Origin: Conidiobolus incongruus B7586 | Taxonomy: Eukaryota > Entomophthoromycota > Entomophthoromycetes > Entomophthorales > Conidiobolaceae | Assembly (NCBI GenBank): GCA_000697335.1 | Contig: JNEM01008405.1 | Span: forward strand, 1 to 16,914 | Direction of reading: 5' to 3' | Length of the DNA: 16,914 bases | Shown: in pieces, positions 1 to 11,600 of the stretch | Numbering within the stretch: the stretch's first letter is position 1 | Layout of the letters: each line of letters begins with the position of its first letter | Position numbers and translations under genes: made by a program | Notes under the pieces: model-generated | Told to the model about the DNA's origin: nothing | The model's database searches: none | Seen by the model: only the letters and a program-made list of their open reading frames with translations

Positions 1-376
1 TAATATTTCAAAATTTTTTTATTTTAAAATTATTATATCCATTTAAAACTTAATTATATTTTTATTTATTTTGAATAAATATATTAAATTATTTAATTTT
101 ATTTTATAGTTTTAATTTTGATTAAATTTGATTTGAAAATTTATAATATAGTTTAATTAGAAATAAATTTTTATAAATAATAATATTTAATTTAAATTAA
201 CATATTGAGTCTTTATTAATAATGCTGAGAACATAAATAATTAAAATTAGTATTGTAAATATTTTCTTAAATACATTTTTAAACAAACATCCAAAAACAA
301 ATAAAAAGTAATTTATTAAAATTTATTTTGAGATTTAGCTAATATAATTAATTGATATTATAACATCTATGTAATT
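1..376. other. AT-rich gene-free flank, 3' side of the RRP5 gene
   Basis: This stretch is almost entirely A and T, with no open frame that looks like protein on either strand. Its right part must hold the 3' untranslated region of the minus-strand RRP5 gene that stops at 377. No tRNA, repeat unit or transposon end was seen. It may continue into a further spacer to the left of the window. Confidence 0.7.
312..327 (-). terminator. possible polyadenylation hexamers after RRP5
   Basis: Two AATAAA hexamers lie on the minus strand at 327-322 and 317-312, about 50-65 bases after the RRP5 stop codon. The distance suits an AATAAA-type poly(A) signal. In DNA this rich in A and T such hexamers occur often by chance, so this is a weak call. 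Confidence 0.25.
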
Positions 377-3300
377 CTAATTCTGTTCTTTAGACTCTAC
401 ATATTGAATAGCCATGTTCTTAACATCTTCAACAGAGTATTCATCACCATATTCCTTTTCAAATGTTAAAAACTTCTTGAACAAAAATTTGATCTTCTTG
501 GATGAGAGACCTTTAAGAGCAATGGCACGCTTAAACAAGCGTCTAAATAAAAGTTAATTAAGGATCAACAAGGAATTAATTGATATTACCTGATAATATC
601 TGTTTCACCATTCTTGATCTCCATATCAAGATAAATATTCCAAAGGTCGAGACGATTAGGATGAGAGGCAATAACTCCTTCAAATATGGTTCTTCCTCTT
701 TCTGTCTCACCATATTTAAATTCAAGTTGTCCGAATTTGGAAATAATTTCGAGGTCTAAAAATGCAGTTAGTAAGAGAATAAAAGAAGGGGAATAAATAT
801 TTACGATGTTTTTTGACTGCACTGGAGAGCGCTTTCTTAAGAACTTCACGGCACTCAACCTTCTTGCCTTGACGCATGTAATATTCTCCAAAGGTCTGCC
901 AGACTTTAACGGAATCAGGGAACTTTTTGCACATAGTCTTAAATGTGTCCTGGGCCAAATCATGGTGATTGGAGTCAGAGTACATCTTGGCAAGTTGGAA
1001 GTAGAGTTTTTCGACATCCGTAACACGATGGATAGCTTTGTTGAATGTGCTTTGAACTTGGTCCAGTTCTCCGAACTTCAATTCCAGATTCAACAAAGCA
1101 ATCCATATGTTGAAACGCTCTTGCTCTTCACGGATATTGATAGTTTCAAGAGCCCTGTTAGCAAGTTGTCTGGCTTTGTCAATTTCATTGAGTTGGAGCT
1201 GAAGAGCCATGTAATTAATCCATAGGAAGGAAGAGTTGGGTGATCCAAGCAATAAACGTTCGTAATCAGCAGCAACTTGAGGAGTGGCAGTGGTCAAGTC
1301 ACCTGTGATATCATCTTGAATAGTTTTAGCTTTCTTGGCCTTCTTCTTTGGACGTGTTTCTTCAGAAGAATCAGAATCGGAGTCAGAGTTGTCAGAGCCT
1401 GAGTGATATCCCTTGGAAGCGGGAACGTCGTCATCTTCATCCCAGTTGAACCCACCTTTGACGATCAAGGGATTTGAAGAGGTTTTGCTAGGCTTGGAAA
1501 CAGATTCAGTAGCAATATCACTGTCAGATGAGCTGTTAGACTCGTAAGAATCACTTTCAGAGTCTTCTTCATTGTTGTTGGGTAGTTCATAGGTATCAGA
1601 CTCCATTTGATCTTGATCAGATTGGGCTTCAGACTCATCATCTTCAAAAAGACTAGCCTTACATCCAAGCTCAAATCGATGCTTCTTTGGATCCACATCT
1701 ATCACTTTAACCTTAACGCGTTCATCGACCTGGTAAATATCAGTGAGGTCGGAGATGTTAGCGTCGGCAACATTTTGCTTTCTGCACAATCCAATCAAGT
1801 TGGAATTGTCAAGTTTGATAAAGAGTCCAAAATCAGCAACCTTTTTCACAATACCAGAGTGCACATTACCAATCTCGAGGTTGTTGAAAGTGATTCTGTT
1901 AAGCTTAACATCTGCATTAGGATCGATTGACGACAGCTTGAGAGTAAGATTGATGTGGCTGGTCTTGGCATCAACCTTGGTGACCTTAGCCTTGACAAGC
2001 TGACCAACTTTAAGGAAGTCTTTGATATCGGAAACGACTTCATCGGACACTCGGTTGCGCTGAACTCTTCCAATGACTTTGTCTCCTAAAGCGACAAGAG
2101 CATATTCATCGCGGATCTGGTAAACATATCCTTGAATAATCTGACCCTCCTTAAGGTCTGTTGGTTGGGAAACCAATACATCAGCCGCCTGTGAATGTAC
2201 ATCAGGATTTATATGCTGACCACGAAGTGAGAGAGAAACAGAGGAATTTTCAGAATCCTTGTTTATAATATAAGCTTGGATGATGGTATTAGGAGTTAAG
2301 AAAGTTTGAGGAGTTTGAGGAAGCTGGTCGGCTAAATTGGTAGCAAAGATTCTGGCTTGAAGAGAAGAGGGCTGATTATCACAAAGTTGAACGTTCCATG
2401 CAAGGTGATGATACTGCTTGACTTTGCATGCAACAACTTGGCCAACTCTAATGTCATCCAAAGACTGGAGAGGAGCAGGATATTCTCCTTCAACGACAGG
2501 TGCCTTAATAATGCTTGAGAAGACGAGCTTCTTGGATTTGACAACTTTAAGAACTTGGCATTGGACAGCCATTCCAACTTTAAAAAGTTTGTTAAATTCT
2601 GAAAGGATCTTGAAATCAGAGCTAATATTAAGTAAATTGACTCTACAAACAAGGTCTTGAGATAAGGACACTGTCAAATAGTTTTTGTGGATCTCATTAA
2701 TAAACCCGAGATATTGCTTTCCTTCAGAGAGCTGACCAATAGTGAGAACGGATGCATCTTGAGCCAAATGAGAGGGCTTGATGGTAAGGTTATACACGTG
2801 AGTACGATTGCTGAGACCTGTAATGGATAGAGTCTTATGGGTCTTGGCAAGATGAGAGCCTGTGATCTTACAGTCAACAGTGTCGCCAATCTTGATGCTG
2901 CTTAAAGGAGATGATGGATCAGGGATATCGTCATAGCGATCATAAACTTGGGTGATGTGGATAGAAGCATGAACGTTGGTTGCGAGTGTAGCGTTGAGAT
3001 GATCTTGCTTAAGCTTGGTGACTAAAGCTTTTGTGACTCTACCAATCTTGAGATCGTTGCGAGAAGTCAATGTGGAGTCGATAGGGTTGACCAAAGCTAA
3101 TTGGTTGTTGTTAAGCAAGATATCATCAACTGATGATGGTTTCAAGGAGTCAGAGGGATCAACGGAGACAATGAGTTGATAAGTATCATCTTGGTTGGAT
3201 GACATACTGCATATAAATACATTGCAAGTTTGGCCAAAGGAAAATTGACCAACCGTCTTGGTAGAGTTGAAATAGGAAGGAGATGAAAATGCAATGACAT

Positions 3301-6300
3301 TGTTATATTCAGGTAAGCTGAATACGAGAAGATTGTCTTTGATAAGCTCAACTTTAGCAGAAATCTTCTGCTTGGATTTGATGGCTTTTTCAAGCTGTTT
3401 GGATAGCTTAGGGCTTAACTCTGAGGGAAGAGAAATGGCATTCAAATTGGTAGTGAGATCAAGCGAGTTTTGGTGAAAATCAGTATTCAAAATCTTACAC
3501 TGAACTTGGCCATCTTTGCTGTTGGATTTGGCAAACTCAGTAATATGGTCGGTAGTTAAAATAGCATTAAACTTGTCAAATTGAACTCTCCAACCAAATT
3601 CATGCTTGCTAACGATGTCTGCGACAATTTTAGATCCAGGCTTAGTGGTGTTGGAATCGGAAGAAGTGGAGTGAAGAGAATTCAATTGAGCGAAATAGGT
3701 TTGATTGAAGCTTTGTAAACTAGTAAATTCTGGTAATTTTTTGGTCTTTTTGACTTCAGAAAGCTTGAGAGAAACCTTAGCACGTTGATTCTCTTGATCA
3801 ATTTCAATAACACGAGCGAGAACAGATTGGCCAACGGTGAATAAAGACTTGGGCGAAGTGCAAGGGATATCAGCCAGGTCTTTTAAGAAGCAAAAAGCAT
3901 TGAAATCGCCCAAGAAATTAACAAACACACCATAATCATAAACTGAGTGGATGTAGCCCACAACGAAATCTCCAACCTTTGTGGAATCAATGCCAGAAGG
4001 GAGATTTCCATTCTTGAAACCATTCACCAACAATGGTTTTTTGGACAAGAGCAAGCCTTTTCCAGGGGTCTTTTGGATGACAATCAAATTATCGATGGTG
4101 GAGGAAATGGGATAAAGAGAGGCAGCGTCGGTAGGAGAAAGATAAAGGTTATCTGAAAGATGAGTATGAGGAAGGAAACCTTTGGTTTGATCAACTTGGA
4201 TGATAAAGCCGTCAGCAACAGCCTTGACAATCTGACCATTGACCAAGTTTCCAAGAGCATATGTATCCAAATCATTGGTGTTAAGATTGAGGTGGCCAGC
4301 AGGAACAGAGATAGGAAGATTGGTTCTAAAAGTGACAGCCAACTTGTTTTGAGTGGCATTAGCAGAAATCACTTTACACTGGACTGGTTGACCGATCTTG
4401 AAAGAATCTTGTGGGGATTCGATTTTAGATTCGCTCATTTCACTAATATGACAGAAACCAGTAACACCATTGAAGAAATCGACGACACATCCATTGGGCA
4501 AAAGTTTTTTGATCAATCCAGTAGTCAACATTCCGGGCTGAGCATCGCTATACTGGCAAATAACGGAGCCATCCTGCTTAACCAAACTCTTTCTTAAAGT
4601 CAAGATCAGTTTATTTTCAGCAATATCCAAAGAAAGAACTCTGGCAGAGACCTTAGTGCCTTTTGGGTACCTTTTGGAAATATCCTTTAGCTGGATATCA
4701 GAGATATGAGAGCGGGGAACAAAGCCTTGAAGAGAGCTGGATAATGAAACTGCAACACCATTGGGTAAAATATCTTTGATGGTACCACTGACCTTCTGAC
4801 CAGCATTGAGATCCTTAACACTGTAGTAATCAGTGTCAACAACACTAGGTTTGATAGAAAGCTTGACCAATCCCTCGAAGGGAAAGGTGCCAATGATTCT
4901 GGCGGAATGGGATGTACCTGCCTTGAAGCTAGAAGTATCTGATTTCTTTAAATCGATTTTATCATCAACAATATGGTTAGCTGGCACATATGCAGGGATC
5001 AAGATGTCGTTGCGCTCATAGCTACCAGCCAAGCCATATTGATCTACACGGTTGATAGTGACATCTTGAATCTTTTCGCCTAATTCCATATTAAATAGTG
5101 ACATGTCATCGTATTCCAAATTCAAAATGTGAGGTTTTATGGATAAACTGATAATCTTTTCGTCAACAGAAAGCGACACAGCAATGATACGAGCATTGAA
5201 TCTGGAGCCGATCTGATAGAGTTTAGAGAAGGGATGATCTTTGGCAACAACATCCTCTTTCAAGTGATACCAGTTGATGTGACCCTCGTAGAAGCCCATA
5301 AACTGGACAGTGATGCCGTTGGGACGATGTCCCGTAACAAGTGCATCAACTAAGGTACCAGGCAAAATAGAGGCAACAGTGGACAGAGGATCTTTGGGAA
5401 CAGCTTGGGCCAAGTCCTTTGCTGACACTTTTACGACTCGCTTATCAACACTTAAAACCCGAACCATGACAACCTTGCCAATGGGATAATCCTCAGTGAC
5501 GGATTCTTGATTGTATTCTGACTTGGGAAGGAATCCGACCATGTCGGGAATGCCAAGGTCTAACTGAATACCATGGCCTTCATAAGAAAGAGCAGCAGCC
5601 TGTAATATCGTCCCTTCGCTGAGATCTTCTTTGATGAATCTGGAATGGACCACCTGGGGATCGATGGAAACTTCTAATTGGTATGGCGTTGACTTGTAGT
5701 TTACCTTAGTCACAGAGCACATGAGGAATTGGCCAACCTGGAATTTGTCCTGAAGCGAAAATTCGCTCTCAATTTCACTGTCTTCTTCATCTAACTCAGC
5801 GAAGCGCTCAGCTTCAGCTTTGATAGGCACGGAAATCCCTGTGATTAAACATTTAGCAGTAAGCTGATGGGAAATAGCGATTTCAAGCTCCAAGTCATCA
5901 ACCTTTTTAATGACTCCCAATACGAGAGTTCCCAGTGCAAGTTTCTGTGATATTCAAAAGAGATTAGTAAAGAAATATTATCATAACATTCGAACATACC
6001 TTAGCACTAAGTAAAGGCAAGTATTTATCGTCAGAGTTCGTACTTGTTGTAGAAGTGGATTTTTCGGTTTTCTTTTTAGTCTTTTGGCTAGTCTTGGGCT
6101 CTTCAGATTTTCTTTTTTTAGTAGGTGCAGCAAATAATTCGTCATCCTAGTAAAATAAAAGTTAGCCTGCAAAAGGAGTAGATATTTGTATTAATGAACC
6201 TTAGCTACGTCAGCTTGAGCCTTTAAATTAACATCTTTTAATTCCAAAGGAGTTAAACCTTTACTACCTCCTCGAACGAAATCTTTTGGCTTAGTAATTA

Positions 6301-6436
6301 AAGTCGATGGTTTTGAGTCTTTGGTAGTAGTATTTTTTTGTTGTGTCTTAAATTTGGTTTGGGAATTAGTGTTCTTAGAATTAGCTTTAGCGGGTTGCTT
6401 CTCAGTTTTAGAATTTGTGTTATTCAATTTGCCCAT
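377..6436 (-). CDS. RRP5: rRNA biogenesis protein RRP5 (PDCD11 orthologue), 5 exons
   Basis: Nucleolar RNA-binding protein of early pre-ribosomes. In yeast the S1 half serves the A3 cleavage that leads to 5.8S and 25S rRNA, and the C-terminal half serves the A0-A2 cleavages that lead to 18S rRNA. Exons are 6436-6200, 6146-6000, 5944-805, 755-590 and 542-377, giving 1951 residues (yeast about 1730, human about 1870). Residues 1-128 are a basic, low-complexity tail with KKRK-type clusters. About 14-15 S1-like beta-barrel repeats fill residues 130-1560. Residues 1561-1681 are acidic and Ser/Asp-rich and include GGFNWDEDDD, a conserved Rrp5 motif. HAT/TPR helices fill 1682-1951, with KKHHLEIISKFGQLEF spanning the third splice joint and matching the human protein. 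The start ATG has A at -3 and G at +4. Every splice joint restores the family alignment, so the gene looks intact. Confidence 0.96.
543..589 (-). other. RRP5 intron 4 (47 nt)
   Basis: Donor GTAATA, a TTAATTAAC branch-like sequence and acceptor ATTTAG. It is phase 2 and joins GETDIIR to RLFKRAIALKGLSSKK. The last exon then ends VESKEQN and a TAG stop at 379-377. Confidence 0.93.
756..804 (-). other. RRP5 intron 3 (49 nt)
   Basis: Donor GTAAAT, branch TTACTAAC and acceptor TTTTTAG. It is phase 1. Splicing joins KKH to HLEIISKFGQLEF, which restores the HAT-repeat alignment with human PDCD11. Without splicing the frame soon leaves the family sequence. Confidence 0.95.
5945..5999 (-). other. RRP5 intron 2 (55 nt)
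   Basis: Donor GTATGT, branch TTTACTAAT and acceptor TATCACAG. It is phase 0 and joins LLSAK to KLALGTLVLGVIKKV, the start of the first S1 repeat, so the large exon opens at 5944. Confidence 0.92.
6147..6199 (-). other. RRP5 intron 1 (53 nt)
   Basis: The donor is GTTCAT, less usual than the GTA donors in the rest of the window. The acceptor is TTACTAG, preceded by a GCTAAC branch sequence about 14 nt upstream. It is phase 0 and joins AK to DDELFAAP. An earlier TTGCAG lies upstream of the branch sequence and is therefore unlikely to be used. Reading through gives a stop within the intron. Confidence 0.85.
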
Positions 6437-6600
6437 TTTGAGTACAATATTACAAAATGTACTATGAGGTCTATATAATAAATTTTGTTAATAAAATTCT
6501 TTGAAAACATAATTTAAACATACTATTAAATATTTAGATCAGTGGAGGAATCAAAAAAAAATTAAACTAAAAATTTGTGTAAATGTACTATGTTTATCTT
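6437..6600 (-). promoter_or_regulatory. RRP5 proximal upstream region
   Basis: This is the sequence directly upstream of the RRP5 start. A TATATAG lies at about 6478-6472 on the minus strand, some 36-42 bases before the ATG. The 12-mer AAATGTACTATG (plus strand) occurs twice, at 6455-6466 and 6581-6592. Either could be a promoter element, but neither matches a factor site I can name with confidence, and AT-rich TATA-like strings are expected by chance here. Confidence 0.3.
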
Positions 6601-7264
6601 AAAATTATTAGTCTATTATTAAATTGGTACAATACAAGATGCAACAAATCTATTCTATATCCCAAGATGTATTCAAAATGGGATTTTGATTTATTTATAA
6701 CAAATTAAGCAAAATTTCTTATCTATTTTTATCTCTGATAATAATAATTAAAATTATGGGATTATCATTTTGATTGGATTTTAACTCTATTTTGAATTTT
6801 TCAATTGTCAATAATCACTTAATGAAAATTAGTCAAATTATGGAATTTTTTACAATCGAATTCAACATATGATTGATTTGAGTACATACAAATATATGAT
6901 AGGACTTTATTCATAACTTGAATATTATGATAATGATACAATAAGTTTAAAAAATGCTTTGTCACCGAAATACTACTGGCTCAGAGAACATACGTAAAGT
7001 AATGAAAATGATGTTATGAATCTGATTTGTTTGGAATATCAAAAATTTTATCATTCAAGGAATTTGTTTAAAATATTATGAATGATATCATTTCATAAAT
7101 TATATTTTCATGGAAATTAATAAAAAAAATATAAAAGATTTAGCTTTAATTTTTTCACATTAATATTCAAAATTTATTATTCAAAACTACTAAAATTATA
7201 ATTTTGATATCTACATTATTACTTGTTTTAGGATTATACGATTTCTATATTTTTCTAATTTAAG

Positions 7265-7294
7265 ATAACTTCAAATAACTTCCAATAACTTTAA
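7265..7294. repeat. short tandem repeat, three 10-bp units
   Basis: Three consecutive units read ATAACTTCAA, ATAACTTCCA and ATAACTTTAA. The shared core is ATAACTT. It is a minor direct repeat inside the spacer with no evident function. Confidence 0.7.
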
Positions 7295-8612
7295 ACTTAT
7301 TTTCACAATTTTAGTATTTGAATTTTTTTAAATATTAAAATTGAAATATTCATATTCTTAATATTTCATTAATATGCCATGAATAGATAATACATATATA
7401 AATTATAGGCATTCTGTTTGTATAGGCATATTTGAAATTCAGTTTGATTTAATTGAATTAATAATTCAATGATTCAATATTCCACCTGCTCATTAGTAAT
7501 TTGTTTATATTCCTAGCACCTAAAATATTGGAATTTCTCAAATTCTTCTGTAGAGTAATATTACAAATTAATGGATCAAAAATTTGGTGGAAAAATCATT
7601 ATATATTATAGGAATGATGTAGGCACTTGAAAGTAATAATTCTGTTACATATGTTTATTCAATAATTGGATTTACAAATAAATATCCTGATTGTTCTTAC
7701 AATCATTGTGTTTACTATAAATGGTACCAACAATTATATTAGAATATCTAAATTTCTTTCAGGTTACTGATTTTGTGTAAATTTAGAATATTTTTTGATA
7801 CTGTACAAATTAGAAAGATCAGTCGTTTTCTTAATAAGTCTTTGAATATGTATATTAGACAATCAACTACTGCATTTGATACATCATCAAAAAATTAAGA
7901 AAATGATATATTAAAGCCAACCTTGATACATATAAAATTTGTCCTATATGCTTTTCAAAATAGAACTTACTTTCATTTGGATATATTCAATTAATTTTAT
8001 TTTAGGCTTAGTTTATAATTGGAACAATACTAATCAAAAAATATAATTAATAACAAATGTTTTCTAATAGGTTTAGATTAAACCATTTTTAGGGGATAAC
8101 CTTTTTCCATTAGCTTCTAAAATTAGTTATAACAATTTTAAGCCAGATCAAAATATTCCAAACTTCTTCAATTGAAATATTTTCTTAGGTATATATTGAT
8201 ATATTTTAGAGTATTGAATTTTAAATTTCATGTTTATCAATCATTTTAATAAATATATACTATGTAATAAAATTAATAACATTTGAATATAATTTAATAG
8301 TTACTTTTACAAATTGTTGATAATTAAATCATCCTTATTATACTTTTATTCTGGCTTGAAAACAAAAAAAAACAAAATTTTAGATCAAAATTAATGGAAA
8401 AAGTTCTCCTCTCAAAAATTGTTTTTCATTATTAAAATAAAATTTGTGATAATTTTTTTCTAAAGCAAGTAGTATTCAGATGTAAACATCATTATAAATG
8501 TATCCGGTATATAATTTGAAAAATACTATGTAAAATCCACTTCAAATATGAATATCATAATAATATATTCAATATATGCATGTTATTAATATGTAAAATA
8601 TAATATTAAATA

Positions 8613-8618
8613 TTTATT
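8613..8618 (-). terminator. possible polyadenylation hexamer after the IQGAP gene
   Basis: An AATAAA on the minus strand lies about 16 bases after the TAA stop at 8636-8634. This is close to the stop for a poly(A) signal, and the region is so AT-rich that chance is a serious alternative. Confidence 0.2.
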
Positions 8619-8633
8619 AAATAATACTAAAAT

Positions 8634-11600
8634 TTAGCGATAGAATTTCTTGTTTATCAATCGCAATAATAAATTAACATTCAGTTTGACTTCACCATCA
8701 AACAGAGCCATGATACGAACATTGTCAAATTGATACTGGAGTAGTTCTTCTAGTTCGAGCTCTGTTGTTGCTCCAGGCAAAGGAACTTTCAAATAATGCG
8801 CTGTGATTTGAAACTTTCCTATTTCCTTGCAGCTAATGATCACATCAATATGTGGGTACTGTTTGGGAGTAAATTCATTCATTGACACTAATACTCCTTT
8901 GTTGTGCAAGCGTTCAGCAGTGTATAAGAATGATCCAAATTTAGCAGAATGACCCATATTGGAAAGCTGCTTGGACTGGAAGTAATTCTTGGTAAATGGA
9001 ATTACCAGCTGCTTGTGTTTTCCCACTTTGGCATTTAGTTGAGACCGGCAAGCATTTAAATAATCACAATATGTCTGTTTACAGGATTCTAAATAAGCCA
9101 TCTTGTCGTGCAAGTGCTTCAATGTTTGTTTGATCTTTATGATTTCTTCCTTCCTCTGGGTTCGGCGGCGATGCTTGGTTCGGATATCCACCGCGATGGA
9201 ACTGATGATCTTTTGATAGTTGTCATTCCTACTGATCCAATTTCCTTGCTCTAACTTCAAACAGTTAGAAAATGCTAATTGCTTCAACTGTACAAAAGTC
9301 ATAGAGCTCAGATCTAACAACGGATGAGAGCTGTGCTTAGCATGAATTTGAGCTTCTTTTTCTGCAAGCTGGCGGAATCTCTTTTCCTCAACTGGTCCAA
9401 TAGGCTTTTCCAGTATATCTAATAAACTAGAACCAGATTGCACTTGAATTACGTAACTGATCAATCGTTTAGTTTCAACAAATAAGTGCTTCATTTTGGC
9501 TTCAGTTTCTTGCGTATTTGAAAAGCGATTTGTCAAATATAGAGATATTGGTTTAGAGTTTGATACAACTTGATCAGCAGAGATAACTGGAACCTCTCCC
9601 AAGACTTTGAGTATGATTAGCAAAGGATCATCAGTCCTAGCAACCAAAAAGTCCTTGTTGTCCGCTATCAACCTATGTAGAGAGTATATTTCTTGAGGGG
9701 ATATATAGATCACAGGCTTACTGGTATTAGCCAAGTCGAGGAATTCATCAATATTGAAGAAGTGTTCTGGATCAGGCACTTCAGTAACAGCCTGGATATA
9801 TTTAGCAAACTTTTCGGAGGTATAGGCAACATAATTATTCAAAGGTTGTAAAAACAGGTTATCATCAGTAAACAGTTTGCCCATGGACACTTGATTAAGC
9901 ATTTTAGCAACCTCAGCTAAGCATCGACGATGGTATGGAGTCACCTCTCGTTCGGTGACATCGAAAGACTCAGGAGCAACAATAGCTGGATTGATATATC
10001 TATAGTAGACTAAGTGCCCAACAATTTTTATAATTACCCCTTCATGTTCCTCAGGAAACTTCCTCATCAGGGAATTCTTTAATTCTTTAGCAATATATCG
10101 GATTCCATATGGCATCTTATCCAGAGATTGGTAAATTCGATCAATAAACTGATCAGTTATAGATCTCAATTGCTGGAGGTGTTGAATGAGGACAGTTCTA
10201 GTTTCTGCATCACTCAAAGCGGTTTCTGGAGTAACATCATAAGGTCTGGCGCTACGTACACCTGTTCTCATTTCCTCCTGTTTAATCAACTGACGATAAA
10301 TCAATAGTGGATTGGTCTGCAAATCAATTTCAGGTTCATCAAGGATCTCGTTGATGATAGGCTGAAGCAAATCTCTTAAATATTGACGTTCTTTAGCTCC
10401 TCTATTATAATGAACAGCTAATTTGATAAACACTGGATTTCCTCTTAAGAATTCTTCAATCAAGTTAAGACCAGATAATTCGTGGTGAATAGCACTTTGG
10501 AACAAATTCAATAGCAAATATTCTTCCCTTGGCTTTTGAGCAAAATTGAACAGAGTTAACACGACCATTTCGAAGAACTTTTGCGAATCAGAATTTCCTT
10601 CTGGATTGTACTTAGCTGATCGATTCATTAGTGTTAATAATTTGGCAATGTATCTGGGTTGTGTTTGAAGTAAATAGAATAGCTGCTGGTAACAATCCAA
10701 TCGGAATCTATTCTCTCTATCTAAACTCTTCAGAGGTACTCTGGCATTTGACATGGCTTCTTGCTGATTGGGTTGATTTGTAGGAGCAACGGAATGAATG
10801 ACTTCTTCAAGAGTAATTCTGTTACGGATCAATAGAGCTATCTTAATATCCAGATCATTAAGAGCAGACTCTGACAAGTAAATCTCTCTGATTTTCTTAA
10901 TTGCCTCTTGGCGATGTTGCTCAAGTTCCAATTCTTCAACAAAGTCTAAATCGCTCTCTTCTAATAGATGTAGGAAACTTTGCATTGAAGCAACTGGAGG
11001 CTCTTGAGTAACACTCGATGGTTGTTGCATTCTTTCTCGATTAGCCCAGTAATCCTCTTGGAATTTAACAATGTGCTCATAATGTCGCTCTGGGAAAGGA
11101 TACTTAAAGGAGACGAAGGAGTGGCAAATTCTAGCTGAGGAATGAAGCTTTCTCTATAGTATTGTCGGATAATATACCCTCTACACATTCCCTGGAGCTG
11201 TTCAATCTTATCTGAAAGTTTGTTCAGGATACCCAAAGATCTGGCCCATTTTCTTTGAACAGCCACTTTGCGACAAAGTGCTTGGAATCGAATTAATGCA
11301 TCGAAAAATCCCAAGGTCCTAGCTCTGGCCTCATAAAAGCATGGTACCCATTTCCTTCTGGCTAAAACTTGTCTAGATAAAGCTTGGAACCTTTGGAGAG
11401 TGTAAATATCAATGTATGAGATAGTTTCTCTCAAAATCTCGAGTTTTTCTAAAGCAATACAACGAGAAAGAACGCCTCTAATCTGTGCCTGGAGACCAAT
11501 AATAGATCTAGAATGCCTGATCAGCTCTAAGTTCAACTTTTTAAATTTATTTCTTTGCTGATGGCCACGCACAATGCTTTGGACAATGACGATAAATGGA

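Larger units (their letters stand above)
6437..8633. other. 2.2 kb AT-rich gene-free spacer between RRP5 and the IQGAP gene
   Basis: It lies between the start of RRP5 and the stop of the IQGAP gene, so it must contain the RRP5 promoter on its left and the IQGAP 3' untranslated region on its right. It is very poor in G and C, and no stretch on either strand reads as convincing protein. Small structures seen are three 10-bp tandem units at 7265-7294, a 9-bp inverted repeat with a 9-nt loop at 7342-7368, and the 12-mer pair near RRP5. No transposase remnant, tRNA or terminal repeat pair was found. Confidence 0.75.

Noticed and set aside
4160-4597. 145-codon plus-strand open frame opposite RRP5
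   Set aside because: It lies wholly antisense to a conserved S1-repeat exon and its translation has no family-like pattern. It is a by-product of codon use on the minus strand. The same holds for the smaller plus-strand frames at 806-1225, 1607-1930 and 2418-2660.
6540-6556. CAGTGGAGGAATC-type string that resembles a DNA-transposon end
   Set aside because: I found no matching inverted copy at a suitable distance, no target-site duplication and no transposase remnant in the spacer.
7342-7368. 9-bp perfect inverted repeat (TGAAATATT / AATATTTCA) with a 9-nt loop
   Set aside because: It is all but free of G and C, and such palindromes are expected often in DNA of this composition. It has no terminator context, since no gene ends there.
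11030-11160. Programmed ribosomal frameshifting as the explanation of the second discontinuity
   Set aside because: No clear slippery heptamer or adjacent strong stem was seen, and IQGAP genes are not known to use frameshifting.
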